From Bacillus sp. sid0103 (lineage in GTDB: Bacteria; Bacillota; Bacilli; Bacillales_B; DSM-18226), in NCBI RefSeq assembly GCF_019219025.1, contig NZ_JAHUWN010000003.1:1-64000 (forward strand): a stretch of 64,000 nt of DNA. The letters run 5' to 3'. The notes beneath the pieces are model-generated. The model was given only the letters and a program-made list of their open reading frames with translations. It was not told the DNA's origin and made no database searches. A program made the translations under genes and the position numbers. Shown here one piece after another: positions 42,484 to 52,549 of this stretch. Position 1 is the first letter of the stretch. The number at the start of each line of letters is the position of its first letter.

Positions 42484-44085
42484 ATGAACGTAAATGAAGT
42501 CCTAACGATCCCACAATTAGAAGGAATGACCATAACCGCCGGAGAATCGGGAATTTCACGTGAAGTGGAATCAGTCAATATGATGGATGCACCCGATATT
42601 ATTCACTTCTTAAATCAAAGTGAATTTCTCATCACGACCGCATATCATTTCAAAGATCATCCACACAAACTGACTGAACTGGTTCAAGCCATGGCTGATC
42701 AAGGCTGTGCTGGATTAGGAATCAAGACGAAGCGCTATTTAGATAAAGTACCGGATGATGTTATCAAACTAGCAAACGAGTTAGCCTTCCCCATCATTGA
42801 ACTTCCATTAGAATTATCGCTTGGGGAAATTGTCAATCATACCTTACGAGCTATTCTCGACCAACGGGCAGCTGCATTAACGCTTGCTCTTGAAACCCAC
42901 AAGCACTTCACCAAAATCATTATGGAAGGTAAAGGGATTGAATTATTACTTCAAGATCTATCTCATGTGATTCATCGGCCGGTTCAATTAATTGATCAGC
43001 ATTTCAAGCCGATCTATCAACGTAATAAGAACCTAATCTTTCCTTTCCTATTGGATGGTCTCAAGATTCCTTCTCGGATGACCTCGCCTATTTCCCTGTC
43101 AGTCCGATCCACTAAACAAACTTGTACCTTATTTCCTGTACACATCAGTGAAAAGAAAAAAGGCTTTCTGATGATTATGGGTGAGATTGAGAAAACCGAT
43201 CATTTAACCTCATTAACCATTGAACAAGCTACCAATGTCATTTCGTTTGCACTGATGAAGGAACATGCACTAAGACAGCAAGAACGAAGTATTCGCAATG
43301 ATTTCTTCCTTCATTTTTCAGATGGTACTTTTTCTTCCCAAGAGGAAATCATCGGGCGAGCAGCGGAATTTTCATTAAAAAATGATCAAAAGTATATTTG
43401 CACGGTTGGTAAAATTGACAGGGACGATCAGCATGCTACCTATACCGAGCGACTTGAAAAAGCAGATGATATTTATGAGTTTATGGAAGGAGAAATCTTG
43501 GATATGACTCCTGTCATTCACTTTTTCACACATGGTGAATCTTGTATTCTTTTATTTGAAGTTCAAGAAACGATCTCAATTCCAGGCACTTATGCAGAAT
43601 CTGCCTTAATCCAAATACAAGAAAAGGTTTCCAATTACTTTGGAAATACCATTTCTTTTGGTGTTAGTAATGTAAGCCATACTTTTCTTGATGTAAAAAA
43701 TGCTTACAAAGATGCGGTAGATGCTCTATCACAAGGACAACTTTCGAAGAAAACAGCCTATATCCAAACGTATCATACGAAAGACGTGATGGAATTATTG
43801 AGAATGGTACCCCAAGAGGAATTAAAGAATTTTTACACATTTGCTCTAAGCCCCTTTTCAGAGTCAAAATTAGAAGAAGAACAATCACTACTAACCACTT
43901 TATCGGTTTACTTAGAAACACACTGTCAAATATCCGAAACTGCCAAACGATTATTCGTTCACCGCAACACGGTCGTTTATCGAATTGAAAAGTGCGAGGA
44001 AATTCTCGGCAAAAGCCTAAAGGATTCCGAAACAACGATGCAAATTAGACTTGCCTTAAGGATCAGATCCTTGTTAGAAACATAA
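42484..44085 (+). CDS. pucR: PucR-family purine catabolism regulator, 533 aa
   Basis: Cytoplasmic transcription activator. N-terminal PucR domain (about 5-125, NEVLTIPQLEGMTITAGESG onward), a middle GGDEF-like region (about 290-420) and a C-terminal HTH_30 domain (LSVYLETHCQISETAKRLFV, HRNTVVYRIEKCEEILG). Length agrees with B. subtilis PucR. ATG at 42484 with AAGGAG upstream. Divergent from pucF-pucG, which it probably controls. Terminator at 44100. Confidence 0.93.
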   Translation: MNVNEVLTIPQLEGMTITAGESGISREVESVNMMDAPDIIHFLNQSEFLITTAYHFKDHPHKLTELVQAMADQGCAGLGIKTKRYLDKVPDDVIKLANELAFPIIELPLELSLGEIVNHTLRAILDQRAAALTLALETHKHFTKIIMEGKGIELLLQDLSHVIHRPVQLIDQHFKPIYQRNKNLIFPFLLDGLKIPSRMTSPISLSVRSTKQTCTLFPVHISEKKKGFLMIMGEIEKTDHLTSLTIEQATNVISFALMKEHALRQQERSIRNDFFLHFSDGTFSSQEEIIGRAAEFSLKNDQKYICTVGKIDRDDQHATYTERLEKADDIYEFMEGEILDMTPVIHFFTHGESCILLFEVQETISIPGTYAESALIQIQEKVSNYFGNTISFGVSNVSHTFLDVKNAYKDAVDALSQGQLSKKTAYIQTYHTKDVMELLRMVPQEELKNFYTFALSPFSESKLEEEQSLLTTLSVYLETHCQISETAKRLFVHRNTVVYRIEKCEEILGKSLKDSETTMQIRLALRIRSLLET

Positions 44086-44099
44086 ACAAAGATTTTTTC

Positions 44100-44133
44100 A
44101 ACTCAAGCACTTAGCAGCTTGAGTTTTTTTGTT
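44100..44133 (+). terminator. Terminator of pucR
   Basis: AACTCAAGC / GCTTGAGTT hairpin followed by TTTTTTG. Confidence 0.88.
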
Positions 44134-44270
44134 TTTATACAATTACATAATTCGAAATTTAATTTTTAGCTGCATTGAACACATGCCAGTTTTTAAAACG
44201 AGCAAGTTACATGAGAACTATCCTTTAAAATATCTAATGAAAAACAAATGTCCGGAGCTATTCCGTGGGT

Positions 44271-44917
44271 TTTGTCCTTCATACCGCTCATGAAAGACAA
44301 TTCTCCAAAGCCTTCGCTGGATTTTGTCCTTCATACCGCTCATGAAAGACAATTCTCCAAAGCCTTCGCTGGATTTTGTCCTTCATACCGCTCATGAAAG
44401 ACAATTCTCCATTGCCTTCGCTCGTTTTTGTCCTTCATGCCGCTCATGAAAGACAATTCTCCAATGCCATCGATGGATTTTGTCCATCATCCCGCTCATG
44501 AAAGACAATTCTCCAAAGCCTTAGCTCGTTTCGTCCTTCATACCGCTCATGAAAGACAATTCTCCAATGCCATCGCTGGATTTTGTCCTTCATACCGCTC
44601 ATGAAAGACAATTCTCCATTGCCTTCGCTGGATTTTGTCCTTCATATCGCTCATGAAAGACAATTCTCCAATGCCATCGATGGATTTTGTCCTTCATACC
44701 GCTCATGAAAGACAATTCTCCAATGCCATCGCTGGATTTTGTCCTTCATACCGCTCATGAAAGACAATTCTCCATTGCCTTCACTGGATTTTGTCCTTCA
44801 TACCGCACATGAAAGACAATTCTCCAATGCCATCGCTGGATTTTGTTCTTCATACCGCTCATGAAAGACAATTCTCCATAGCCATCGATGGATTTTGTTC
44901 TTCATACCGCTAAACAA
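44271..44917. repeat. Second 52-bp tandem array, 13 units
   Basis: Units begin near 44271, 44323, 44375 and onward about every 52 bases to 44894. Each has the hairpin TTTGTCCTTCAT...ATGAAAGACAA with a CCGCTC loop, and a linker (TTCTCCAATGCCATCGCTGG) that alternates among a few variants. Same period, hairpin architecture and convergent-gene location as the array at 31617-32484, but different linker and loop. Confidence 0.95.
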
Positions 44918-45064
44918 AAACCCTAGCGCTGCGCCATCCCCTCGTGGAACAGCTCTGCCATATTTTATGTTGCTGTCAGGATCAATTTTTATCGCACCCG
45001 CGTGACCCATCGCATCGGTAAAATCATCCAGAACCTCTACTTGCTGACCATTTTCTTGATGCGT
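44918..45064 (-). pseudogene. 3' remnant of a gamma-glutamyltransferase gene
   Basis: The minus strand reads THQENGQQVEVLDDFTDAMG, then HAGAIKIDPDSN and GRAVPRGDGAALGF. This is the C-terminus of the gamma-glutamyltransferase small subunit (DPRGDGAA motif). Nothing upstream of it remains: the frame continues only into the terminator of the neighbouring gene. Its end runs straight into the tandem array, and the stop codon is lost. Confidence 0.75.
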
Positions 45065-45091
45065 ATCTATCCGTTTTTTGTCAAAAATACC

Positions 45092-45122
45092 AAAAAACCT
45101 CAACATCTCTTTTCTGTTGAGG
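45092..45122 (-). terminator. Terminator of the operon ending at 45141
   Basis: ACCTCAACA...TGTTGAGGT hairpin followed by TTTTTGG on the minus strand, 20 bases past the stop. Confidence 0.88.
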
Positions 45123-45140
45123 TCATTACAAACATACATT

Positions 45141-45482
45141 TTATCCCTGATTAATAGAATGAATAAATCTCTGCAGACTTCGAATCAGACCTCCATTTCC
45201 GAAACGGATAAATTTTTGTTGGTCCTTCACTACTCCACATTCCTTTGTAAAATCTAAAAATTTCAAAATGTAGATTCGACGATAGTGAATATGTTCAATT
45301 CCAAATCCATAAAACCACTGATCAATCGTATTATAAACGCCCTTATTTAACCCATATTGTAAATGACACCATTGAAAAAATTGTAAATCTGGCAAGTTAA
45401 GATATTCACATTTTTCCAAGTAATTCCGTTTTTGGGGTTTTAAGAGAATCACTTCAGATTGAGGATTATGGCTTTGCATCAT
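45141..45482 (-). CDS. Hypothetical protein, 113 aa
   Basis: Not recognised. ATG 45482 (MMQSHNPQSEVILLKPQKRN) follows AAGGAGG at normal spacing; the upstream ATG 45500 does not. Rich in aromatic residues and Cys/His (FFQWCHLQYG; FGIEHIHYRRIYILKFLDFT). Last gene before the terminator, about 65 bases after the ABC ATPase gene, so probably co-transcribed with the transporter operon. Function unknown. Confidence 0.65.
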   Translation of the reverse strand: MMQSHNPQSEVILLKPQKRNYLEKCEYLNLPDLQFFQWCHLQYGLNKGVYNTIDQWFYGFGIEHIHYRRIYILKFLDFTKECGVVKDQQKFIRFGNGGLIRSLQRFIHSINQG

Positions 45483-45548
45483 AAATATCCTCCTTTTCAT
45501 TTTTATGGCTGGCCTATCAACAAAACAAAAATAAATCTAGCGATAAAA

Positions 45549-47576
45549 TTAGACAGGATCATGACAAGCCACCCAATGTCCTGTAGCCAATTCCCTAAAT
45601 AATGGCTGTTGCTCTCGGCAGCGAGCTGTCGCTGCTGGACAACGAGTATGAAATCGGCATCCCGATGGTGGATTTGTTGGAGATGGGATTTCCCCCTGAA
45701 TCGAAATCCTTTCTCTTAGCCTTGTAGGATCAGCATGGGGAATCGAGTCAATTAACCCTTTTGTATAATGGTGGGCAGGATGCAAGAAAATTTCTTCACT
45801 CGTTGCAAGTTCAACCAGTTGGCCCAAATACATCACACCAATGCGATCAGAGATATGACGAACAATATTTAACCCGTGTGCAATAAATAGATAAGTTAAG
45901 TCCCTCTCACGCTGTAATTCTTGTAATAAATTGACAATTTGAGCCTGTACAGATACGTCTAAAGCGGAAACAGCTTCATCTGCTAGAACAAACTGAGGAT
46001 TAAGGGCTATCGCTCTTGCGATAGCGATCCGTTGGCGCTGACCACCTGAAAATTCATGTGGGTATAAATCGTAGCCGTTTTTATTTAATCCCACTACCTC
46101 CAATAATTCCTGAACTCTCGCCTTCTTTTCTTTCATGCTAAGTGATTCATGAACTTGAAGGGGTTCTCCGATGATATCGCCCACTTTCCAACGCGGGTTG
46201 ACTGAACCATACGGATCTTGATAAATGACCTGCATATCCTTCCGCATTTCACGTAATTCTTTTGCACCTAGTTTTGACAAATCGTGTTCTTGAAAAAAAA
46301 CCTTACCATTTGTTGATTTCTCTAATTGTAAAAGAACACGTCCCAATGTAGACTTTCCGCTTCCCGATTCTCCGACAAGACCAAATGTCTCTCCTTTTTT
46401 AATCGTAAAGGACACTTTATCGACCGCTCTGATATAGGAAGTATGTCGATTAAATACACTCTTGCCAATCGGATAATATTTACTTAATTCTTGAATGGTA
46501 AACAAAGGTTGACGAGTAGATTCTGATGTGATTTGAACAACCTCTTTTTCTGGCAAAACCTCTGTGCTTTTATCAACCACAGGCTGTTTCCAAGCATCTG
46601 TCATGACGAGGGCCTCCGCATGCCAGCATGCTGTTTGGCGATCATTCACTTCTAACAAAGGCGGTGCTTCGACAGAACAGCGCGCGGTTGCGAACGGACA
46701 ACGTGGATGAAACTGACATCCAGGTGGTAATTGAGATAGACCAGGAATAGACCCCTTAATAGAATAAAGTTTATTACTTCGATCACTATCCATCGTTGTA
46801 ATCGAGTGCAGCAACCCATTGGTATAGGGATGATGCGGCAGCTCGAACAACTGCTTGACGTTTGCATGCTCCACAATACGTCCCGCATACATCACAATGA
46901 TTCTGTCTGCCATTTCTGCGGCAACGCCCATATCATGCGTAATTATGAGAATCGACATTCCCAGCTCTTCTTTTAACTCTTGAAGCAGCTTTAGGATTTG
47001 GGCTTGAATGGTGACATCAAGTGCTGTCGTTGGTTCATCTGCAATCAATAAATCAGGATCACATGCCAGTGCCATGGCAATCATCGCCCGCTGCAGCATC
47101 CCTCCCGACAGCTCATTAGGATACTGTTTCATTCGCAACTCCGCATCTGTAATACCCACCTGTTTCAATAAATAGAGCGCACGCGCTTTGGCTTCCGATT
47201 TACTAGTTTGCTTATTTTCAAGGATCGTTTCAATTATCTGGTTTCCAATTGTAAAAACAGGATCAAAAGCAGCCATTGGTTCTTGAAAAATCATCGCCAC
47301 TTTTTTCCCGCGAATGGACCGAAGCTTTTTTTGAGGCAGATGTGTCAGATCTATCCCATCTACTACAATACTCCCATCCGCTATCTTTCCATTTTCGTAA
47401 TCAATAAGTCTCATAATCGTTTTTGAAGTCACCGTTTTGCCACTTCCGGATTCACCTACTATACAGACTGTTTCACCATGCTTTATCTGTAAAAACACAT
47501 CTTGAATGGCTGTAAGGTCTCCATGATTAGTCGTGAAATCCACTTTTAAATTCTGAATATCTAGCAGCTTCTCCAT
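45549..47576 (-). CDS. Fused double ATPase of a peptide-type ABC importer, 675 aa
   Basis: Two complete ABC modules in one chain, like a DppD-DppF fusion (GsiA type). Module 1: Walker A GESGSGKTVTSKT (about 40), signature ELSGGMLQR, Walker B LLIADEPTTALD, then the oligopeptide C-terminal block LPPGCQFHPRCPFATARC. Module 2, from about 345: GESGSGKSTLG, EFSGGQRQRIAIARA, FVLADEAVSALD and PPSGCRFHTRCPAATARC. It energises the permeases encoded just upstream. Substrate probably a peptide-like or sulfur-containing compound, given the operon. Confidence 0.95.
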   Translation of the reverse strand: MEKLLDIQNLKVDFTTNHGDLTAIQDVFLQIKHGETVCIVGESGSGKTVTSKTIMRLIDYENGKIADGSIVVDGIDLTHLPQKKLRSIRGKKVAMIFQEPMAAFDPVFTIGNQIIETILENKQTSKSEAKARALYLLKQVGITDAELRMKQYPNELSGGMLQRAMIAMALACDPDLLIADEPTTALDVTIQAQILKLLQELKEELGMSILIITHDMGVAAEMADRIIVMYAGRIVEHANVKQLFELPHHPYTNGLLHSITTMDSDRSNKLYSIKGSIPGLSQLPPGCQFHPRCPFATARCSVEAPPLLEVNDRQTACWHAEALVMTDAWKQPVVDKSTEVLPEKEVVQITSESTRQPLFTIQELSKYYPIGKSVFNRHTSYIRAVDKVSFTIKKGETFGLVGESGSGKSTLGRVLLQLEKSTNGKVFFQEHDLSKLGAKELREMRKDMQVIYQDPYGSVNPRWKVGDIIGEPLQVHESLSMKEKKARVQELLEVVGLNKNGYDLYPHEFSGGQRQRIAIARAIALNPQFVLADEAVSALDVSVQAQIVNLLQELQRERDLTYLFIAHGLNIVRHISDRIGVMYLGQLVELATSEEIFLHPAHHYTKGLIDSIPHADPTRLRERISIQGEIPSPTNPPSGCRFHTRCPAATARCREQQPLFRELATGHWVACHDPV

Positions 47577-47589
47577 CTTTTATTCTCCT

Positions 47590-48480
47590 TCATCTCGTTC
47601 TGCTTGTTTTCGGATCAAAAATATCCCGAAGTCTATCTCCAATAACATTAACGGAAAGAACAAAAAGAGTAATGGCCAAGCCTGGGAATGTAGAGATCCA
47701 CCAGCCTACTGTTAAGTAACCTCTACCTTGGGAAAGAAGTGCCCCCCAATCAGGTATTTCTTTAATCACGCCAAGGCCTAGAAAGCTTAATCCTGAACCA
47801 ACCAAAATCGATGTGCCTAGACCAATTGTCCCCATCACTAAGAGCGGTGACCAAGAATTGGGCAATATATGCCAAAGAAAAATCCGCCATTTAGGCGTCC
47901 CAATCGAGCGAGACGCATCCACATACTGACGTTTTTTAATGCTCATCATTTGTCCTCTCATCACCCGTGCATACCCGGGAATAGATGCGGCTGCTACAGC
48001 TAAGACAATATTAAACAAGCTTGGTCCGAGAACAGCAGCTATCGCTAAGGCCAAGAGGATACCGGGGATCGTCATCAAGATTTCGATAAACCTCATAAAA
48101 ATGACATCGATTAAACCACCAAGATATCCAGCGAGAGCACCAATCGCACCGCCAATGAATCCACCCATCACTACTGACGCAGTACCAATCATGAGGGAAT
48201 CTCTGCTCCCATAAACAACAAGACTAAACACATCTCTCCCAAAATAATCTGTCCCAAACAAGTGGGCTCTGCTAGGGGCGCTTAATATAAGTTCTGTGTT
48301 CATAAATGTCGGCGAATACGGTGCAATCCATTTAGGAAATAGGGCACATGCAATAATGAATAACATAGTAAATCCAGAAAAATAGATAAATAGGTTTGAT
48401 ACAGTAAAGTTTGTTTTATAGTTGGCTATATTCCATTTTGGAAGCCTCAACACTGTTTTGGTATTTGTCACTTCTCTCAT
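47590..48480 (-). CDS. Peptide-type ABC transporter permease (DppC-like), 296 aa
   Basis: Inner-membrane permease with about six helices and the EAA-like loop ASRSIGTPKWRIFLWHILPN. The N-terminal part (LFIYFSGFTMLFIIACALFP) and FGTDYFGRDVFSLVVYGSRD are standard for DppC/OppC. Start placed at ATG 48480, 8 bases after AAAGGGG. Ends 13 bases before the ATPase gene; part of the same operon. Confidence 0.93.
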   Translation of the reverse strand: MREVTNTKTVLRLPKWNIANYKTNFTVSNLFIYFSGFTMLFIIACALFPKWIAPYSPTFMNTELILSAPSRAHLFGTDYFGRDVFSLVVYGSRDSLMIGTASVVMGGFIGGAIGALAGYLGGLIDVIFMRFIEILMTIPGILLALAIAAVLGPSLFNIVLAVAAASIPGYARVMRGQMMSIKKRQYVDASRSIGTPKWRIFLWHILPNSWSPLLVMGTIGLGTSILVGSGLSFLGLGVIKEIPDWGALLSQGRGYLTVGWWISTFPGLAITLFVLSVNVIGDRLRDIFDPKTSRTR

Positions 48481-48510
48481 TTTCAACACCCCTTTTTTGA
48501 TGGTCATTTT

Positions 48511-49443
48511 TTACTGAGATCGGCGAACGCGTGGGTCAATAATTGAATATGAAAGATCCACCAATAGATTGATCATCACATAAACAATGGCGCTAAAGAA
48601 AACAACCCCTTGAATGACGGGCAGGTCTTTTGCCATTATGGCATCAGCCACAATTCTCCCAATTCCTTGTCTTGAAAATACGGTTTCAATCACGACGGTA
48701 CCGGCCATCAGTTCCCCGATATTCAAACCGATAATGGTAATGGCCGGAATAAGAGCGTTACGAAGGGCATGACGGTACATGACCGCACGTTCTGATAGAC
48801 CTTTCGCACGGAGTGTGACAATAAATGGCTCATTTATCACTTCCAGCATGCTGTTTCGCACCATCCGAATAATTAATCCTGCTCCGACAAAACCAAGTGA
48901 AAGTGATGGGAGCACGAGCGTTTTCCAACCCTCTGACCCCATCGCAGGAAACCAATTCAATGAGATTGAAAATAGTAGAATGAGTAAGATACCGGACCAA
49001 AATGTCGGCATGGAAATCCCAAATAATCCTATTAATCGAGCGATTACATCGATCCACTTATTCTGATAAATAGCTGACAACACCCCGAACCCAACCCCAA
49101 TGACAATCGAAATGACCGCACTAGCAAAAGTTAAGGCGAGAGTTGCAGGAAAATGTTCTATAATCTTCGGAAGGACTGGTTCGCTATTAATGATCGATTG
49201 TCCGAAGTTTCCTTGAAGAATATGGGTAAAATAGTCGATAAATTGCATGTAAAACGGTTGATCGAGCCCCAATTCCTTGCGCAAATTTTCAACCATTTCG
49301 GGTGTTGCAACAGAGGGATCAATCATAGAGAGTACTGGATCCCCCGGAAGCAAATAGTTGATGCAAAAGACAAGGATTAAGGAGCCTATAATCGATACAA
49401 ATGCAGTCGAGATTTTTAAAATCATCTTATTGACTAATGCCAC
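48511..49443 (-). CDS. Peptide-type ABC transporter permease (DppB-like), 310 aa
   Basis: Partner permease of the DppB/OppB type: INYLLPGDPVLSMIDPSVAT at the N-terminus, then LRAKGLSERAVMYRHALRNA (EAA loop) and VETVFSRQGIGRIVADAIM. About six membrane segments. GTG at 49443 with GAGGAG about 10 bases upstream. Located between the binding protein and DppC genes with short gaps. Confidence 0.93.
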   Translation of the reverse strand: MALVNKMILKISTAFVSIIGSLILVFCINYLLPGDPVLSMIDPSVATPEMVENLRKELGLDQPFYMQFIDYFTHILQGNFGQSIINSEPVLPKIIEHFPATLALTFASAVISIVIGVGFGVLSAIYQNKWIDVIARLIGLFGISMPTFWSGILLILLFSISLNWFPAMGSEGWKTLVLPSLSLGFVGAGLIIRMVRNSMLEVINEPFIVTLRAKGLSERAVMYRHALRNALIPAITIIGLNIGELMAGTVVIETVFSRQGIGRIVADAIMAKDLPVIQGVVFFSAIVYVMINLLVDLSYSIIDPRVRRSQ

Positions 49444-49464
49444 ATATATCAGCTCCTCTACTCT

Positions 49465-51114
49465 TTATTTTCCAATCGTTACATCGTTAAACAATGGATA
49501 ACCTAATGCATCAAATCCAATTCCATTTACCTTCTTTGATGCAGCAACTGTATATGGGAATACATAAATAGGTAAAATCCATGCCTCTTCGATAATTTTT
49601 TGTTGGACTTTTTTATAAATGTCTTCCCGTTTTGCAGGGTCCGATTCTAACGTACCTTGTTCTAATAAGTGATCCAATTCTGGGTTTGAACCTCCACCCA
49701 ACCCTTTAAATGCCGCTTCCTGTTCTGGAGTTTGTGTATGATAGATGGCTCGCAGCGCATTGGGATCGGAATTTACTTGGCTATTTCCATACAAATCATA
49801 GTCCGCGTTTTGATAAACGACTGAAGCAACATCTTTGGTAATATTTATTTCCACTGCAATTCCAATCTCTTTTAATTGTTGTTGAATGATAATGGCGATA
49901 TCATTTCGTTTCTCACGGTTAGGAGATCCATCAACATAATTCAAGGTCAATCTCTTGCCGTCTTTTACTCGAATCCCATCTGCCCCTTTTTCATAACCAA
50001 GTTCATCAAGGAGTTGATTTGCCTTTTTAATATTAGGCTTTACGCTGCCTCCAAGCGATTGATCATATCCAAATATTCCTGGTGACAGTGGTGACCATGC
50101 TCTCTGATACGTGTTTAAATACAGTGTTTTAACAATCGCATCCACATCAACAGCGAGCTGCACTGCTTTACGAACCTTGACATCCTTCCATGGTTCTTTT
50201 CTTTGGTTGAAGAACAGCGTATACGGGAGCCCAATCGTATTTACTTGCAGCAATTGGGTTCTTGGATCATTTTTTAATGACAGGATATTTTGTGGCGGTA
50301 CGGTTTCCGCTGCGAGAACTTGCTCACTTTGCACACTGCCAATTCGCGTTGCTTCCTCTGGGATAATTTTAAATGTAATTTTATCTATCTTAGGAGCAGC
50401 TTTGTTTTCTACGATGGAAGGAGCCCATTTGTAGTCATTATTTTTCTCCACTTGAATGTCCGCATTTTCTGTCCAACTGACAAATTTATACGGTCCCGTT
50501 CCTACTGGATTTTTACCAAACTGATCTCCATATTTCTCTGCTGCTGTTGGTGATACAATCCCTAGTAACCCTTGACTTAGATTACTTAAAAACGATGTAG
50601 AAGGGGTGGAAAGATTAATTTTGATCGTATACTCATCAATGACTTCAGATGATTCATAGGGTTGGATTAACGCTAACGCATTGGCCGCTTTTGTTTTTGG
50701 ATCAATAATTCGGTCATAATTGTATTTCACCGCTTCGGCATTAAATGGTGTCCCATCGTGAAACTTCACATCCTTGCGCAACTTAAAGGTATAGCCTTTT
50801 CCATCATCCGATACGGCCCATTCCGTTGCGAGCCACGGTTGAATCGTATTGTCAGGTGCTAGCACTACTAAACTATCAAAAATGGTTCTAAAGGCACGAA
50901 CAGCTACCGCTAAACCGCTGCGATGAGGATCCAGTGTATCTGGTGAAGTAGCCAAGGCATATGTAAGCTCTCCGCCTATAGGAGCCTTGCCCTCTTTTTC
51001 TCCGTTGGTATCTTCGCTGCTGCTCATACTTGCACCACTAGAGCATCCCGCTAATAGGAGGACAAGAACGGATGTAATTGCGAATAATTTAGTCCAATTT
51101 GTAAGTATCTTCAT
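49465..51114 (-). CDS. Lipoprotein substrate-binding protein, SBP family 5, 549 aa
   Basis: Extracellular solute-binding lipoprotein. Lipobox LLLAGC with Cys at residue 24, then a low-complexity linker and the SBP_bac_5 fold (LATSPDTLDPHRSGLAVAVR; GKGYTFKLRKDVKFHDGTPF; KNPVGTGPYKFVSW). Delivers peptides, opines or related compounds to the permease pair. ATG at 51114 with GGAGGT upstream. First transporter gene after the monooxygenase. Confidence 0.94.
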   Translation of the reverse strand: MKILTNWTKLFAITSVLVLLLAGCSSGASMSSSEDTNGEKEGKAPIGGELTYALATSPDTLDPHRSGLAVAVRAFRTIFDSLVVLAPDNTIQPWLATEWAVSDDGKGYTFKLRKDVKFHDGTPFNAEAVKYNYDRIIDPKTKAANALALIQPYESSEVIDEYTIKINLSTPSTSFLSNLSQGLLGIVSPTAAEKYGDQFGKNPVGTGPYKFVSWTENADIQVEKNNDYKWAPSIVENKAAPKIDKITFKIIPEEATRIGSVQSEQVLAAETVPPQNILSLKNDPRTQLLQVNTIGLPYTLFFNQRKEPWKDVKVRKAVQLAVDVDAIVKTLYLNTYQRAWSPLSPGIFGYDQSLGGSVKPNIKKANQLLDELGYEKGADGIRVKDGKRLTLNYVDGSPNREKRNDIAIIIQQQLKEIGIAVEINITKDVASVVYQNADYDLYGNSQVNSDPNALRAIYHTQTPEQEAAFKGLGGGSNPELDHLLEQGTLESDPAKREDIYKKVQQKIIEEAWILPIYVFPYTVAASKKVNGIGFDALGYPLFNDVTIGK

Positions 51115-51129
51115 TTAGATGTACCTCCA

Positions 51130-52464
51130 TTATTTTTTTATGGTTTCTTTTGCATAGCGATTGATTGGATATGGCAGACCAAGATTTCCGCGTAAGGTAT
51201 CTGATTCATATTCCGTTCTGAAAAGTCCTCGTTTTTGAAGAATCGGAACAACATGATCGATAAAATCCGTTAAATTGCTAGGGATATTCGTACCGATAAT
51301 AAATCCGTCCGCACCGCGTCCTTCAAACCATTCTTGAATACGATCCGCTACTATTTCTGGTGTACCAATAAATGGAGTTCTTGGTGTAGCTGATTGTAGT
51401 GCAACTTGACGAAGGGTTAGCTTCTTCTCTTTTGCTTCTTGTTTCATTCGATCTGTGCCGCTCTTAAAACTATTACTTCCTAAATCGCCTAATTCAGGAA
51501 AGGGTTCATCTAATGGATATTGAGAGAAATCATGGTGCTCAAAGAATCTCCCCAAATAAGCAAGTGCCTTATCGATGGTTACCAGGTTGGCTATTTCTTG
51601 ATATTTTTGTTCTGCTTCTTCCTCTGTATGACCGATAATCGGTCCAATACCAGGTAAAATGAGAATTTCGTCTGGGTTTCTGCCAAAGGCTGCTGCCCTG
51701 CTCTTCACATCTTGATAAAATTTCTGGGCCTCTTCCAACGATGGATGTCCAGTGAACACTGCATCCGCTTCTTTTGCCGCCAGATTTTTTCCATCTTCCG
51801 AAGACCCCGCTTGAAAAATAATCGGGCGGCCTTGTTTGGATCGAGCAATATTCAGCGGACCTGACACTGAGAAAAATTCACCTCTATGATTCAATTCATG
51901 CAGTTTTTCAGGATCAAAAAACACACCTGTTTCTTTGTCGCGGACAAATGCATCATCTTCCCATGAATCCCACAAGCCTTTCGCGACATCTATATATTCA
52001 GCTGCGATTTTATAACGTTTTGGATGGTCTGGATGCTCTTCAATCGTCTTACTAAAGTTTAATGCTGTTTTTTCTAGAGGTGAGGTAACCACATTCCATC
52101 CTGCACGTCCTCCACTAATGTGGTCTAATGACGAAAACTGTCGTGCAACGTTGAACGGTTCACTGTAAGAAGTAGACAACGTACCCGCAAGACCAATGCG
52201 TGATGTGACAGCCGCAAGAGCCGATAGGATGGTAATAGGTTCAAATCGGTTTAAGAAGTGAGGAATGGAGTGCTTGTTAATATGCAAACCATCCGCAATA
52301 AAGACAAAATCAAATTTCCCTTCTTCCGATTTTTGGGCCTGCGCTTTATAAAATTCAAAGTTTACACTTGCGTCCGTTGGAACTTCTGGATGTCTCCATC
52401 CTGATATATTGCCTCCTACACCATGAATAATCGTTCCAAATCGTAATTTTCTTTGCTCTGACAT
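51130..52464 (-). CDS. ytnJ: NtaA/SnaA/DszA-family flavin monooxygenase (YtnJ-like), 444 aa
   Basis: Bacterial-luciferase-fold monooxygenase using reduced FMN. Conserved blocks: [45 protein letters not shown] and [17 protein letters not shown] 52464 is chosen as 8 bases after AAAGGGG. B. subtilis YtnJ, of similar length, works with YtmO and YtnI in assimilating sulfur from modified cysteines, and the same trio is adjacent here. Needs a flavin reductase; one is encoded at 53919-54476. Confidence 0.9.
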   Translation of the reverse strand: MSEQRKLRFGTIIHGVGGNISGWRHPEVPTDASVNFEFYKAQAQKSEEGKFDFVFIADGLHINKHSIPHFLNRFEPITILSALAAVTSRIGLAGTLSTSYSEPFNVARQFSSLDHISGGRAGWNVVTSPLEKTALNFSKTIEEHPDHPKRYKIAAEYIDVAKGLWDSWEDDAFVRDKETGVFFDPEKLHELNHRGEFFSVSGPLNIARSKQGRPIIFQAGSSEDGKNLAAKEADAVFTGHPSLEEAQKFYQDVKSRAAAFGRNPDEILILPGIGPIIGHTEEEAEQKYQEIANLVTIDKALAYLGRFFEHHDFSQYPLDEPFPELGDLGSNSFKSGTDRMKQEAKEKKLTLRQVALQSATPRTPFIGTPEIVADRIQEWFEGRGADGFIIGTNIPSNLTDFIDHVVPILQKRGLFRTEYESDTLRGNLGLPYPINRYAKETIKK

Positions 52465-52549
52465 TTCCATTTCCCCTTTCAATCTCTTATTCCGAAAACA
52501 CTTATCTTATTAATCCTATGAATTTAGTTGGGATTATTCAAAAAAATAT

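Noticed and set aside
44271..44917. Second CRISPR-like array
   Set aside because: Linkers repeat a few variants rather than being unique, and no cas genes are near.
44798..45139. 113-codon open frame read as an intact gene
   Set aside because: Its N-terminus is terminator sequence, its middle is a gamma-glutamyltransferase remnant and its C-terminus is tandem-array sequence. It is a composite of unrelated parts.
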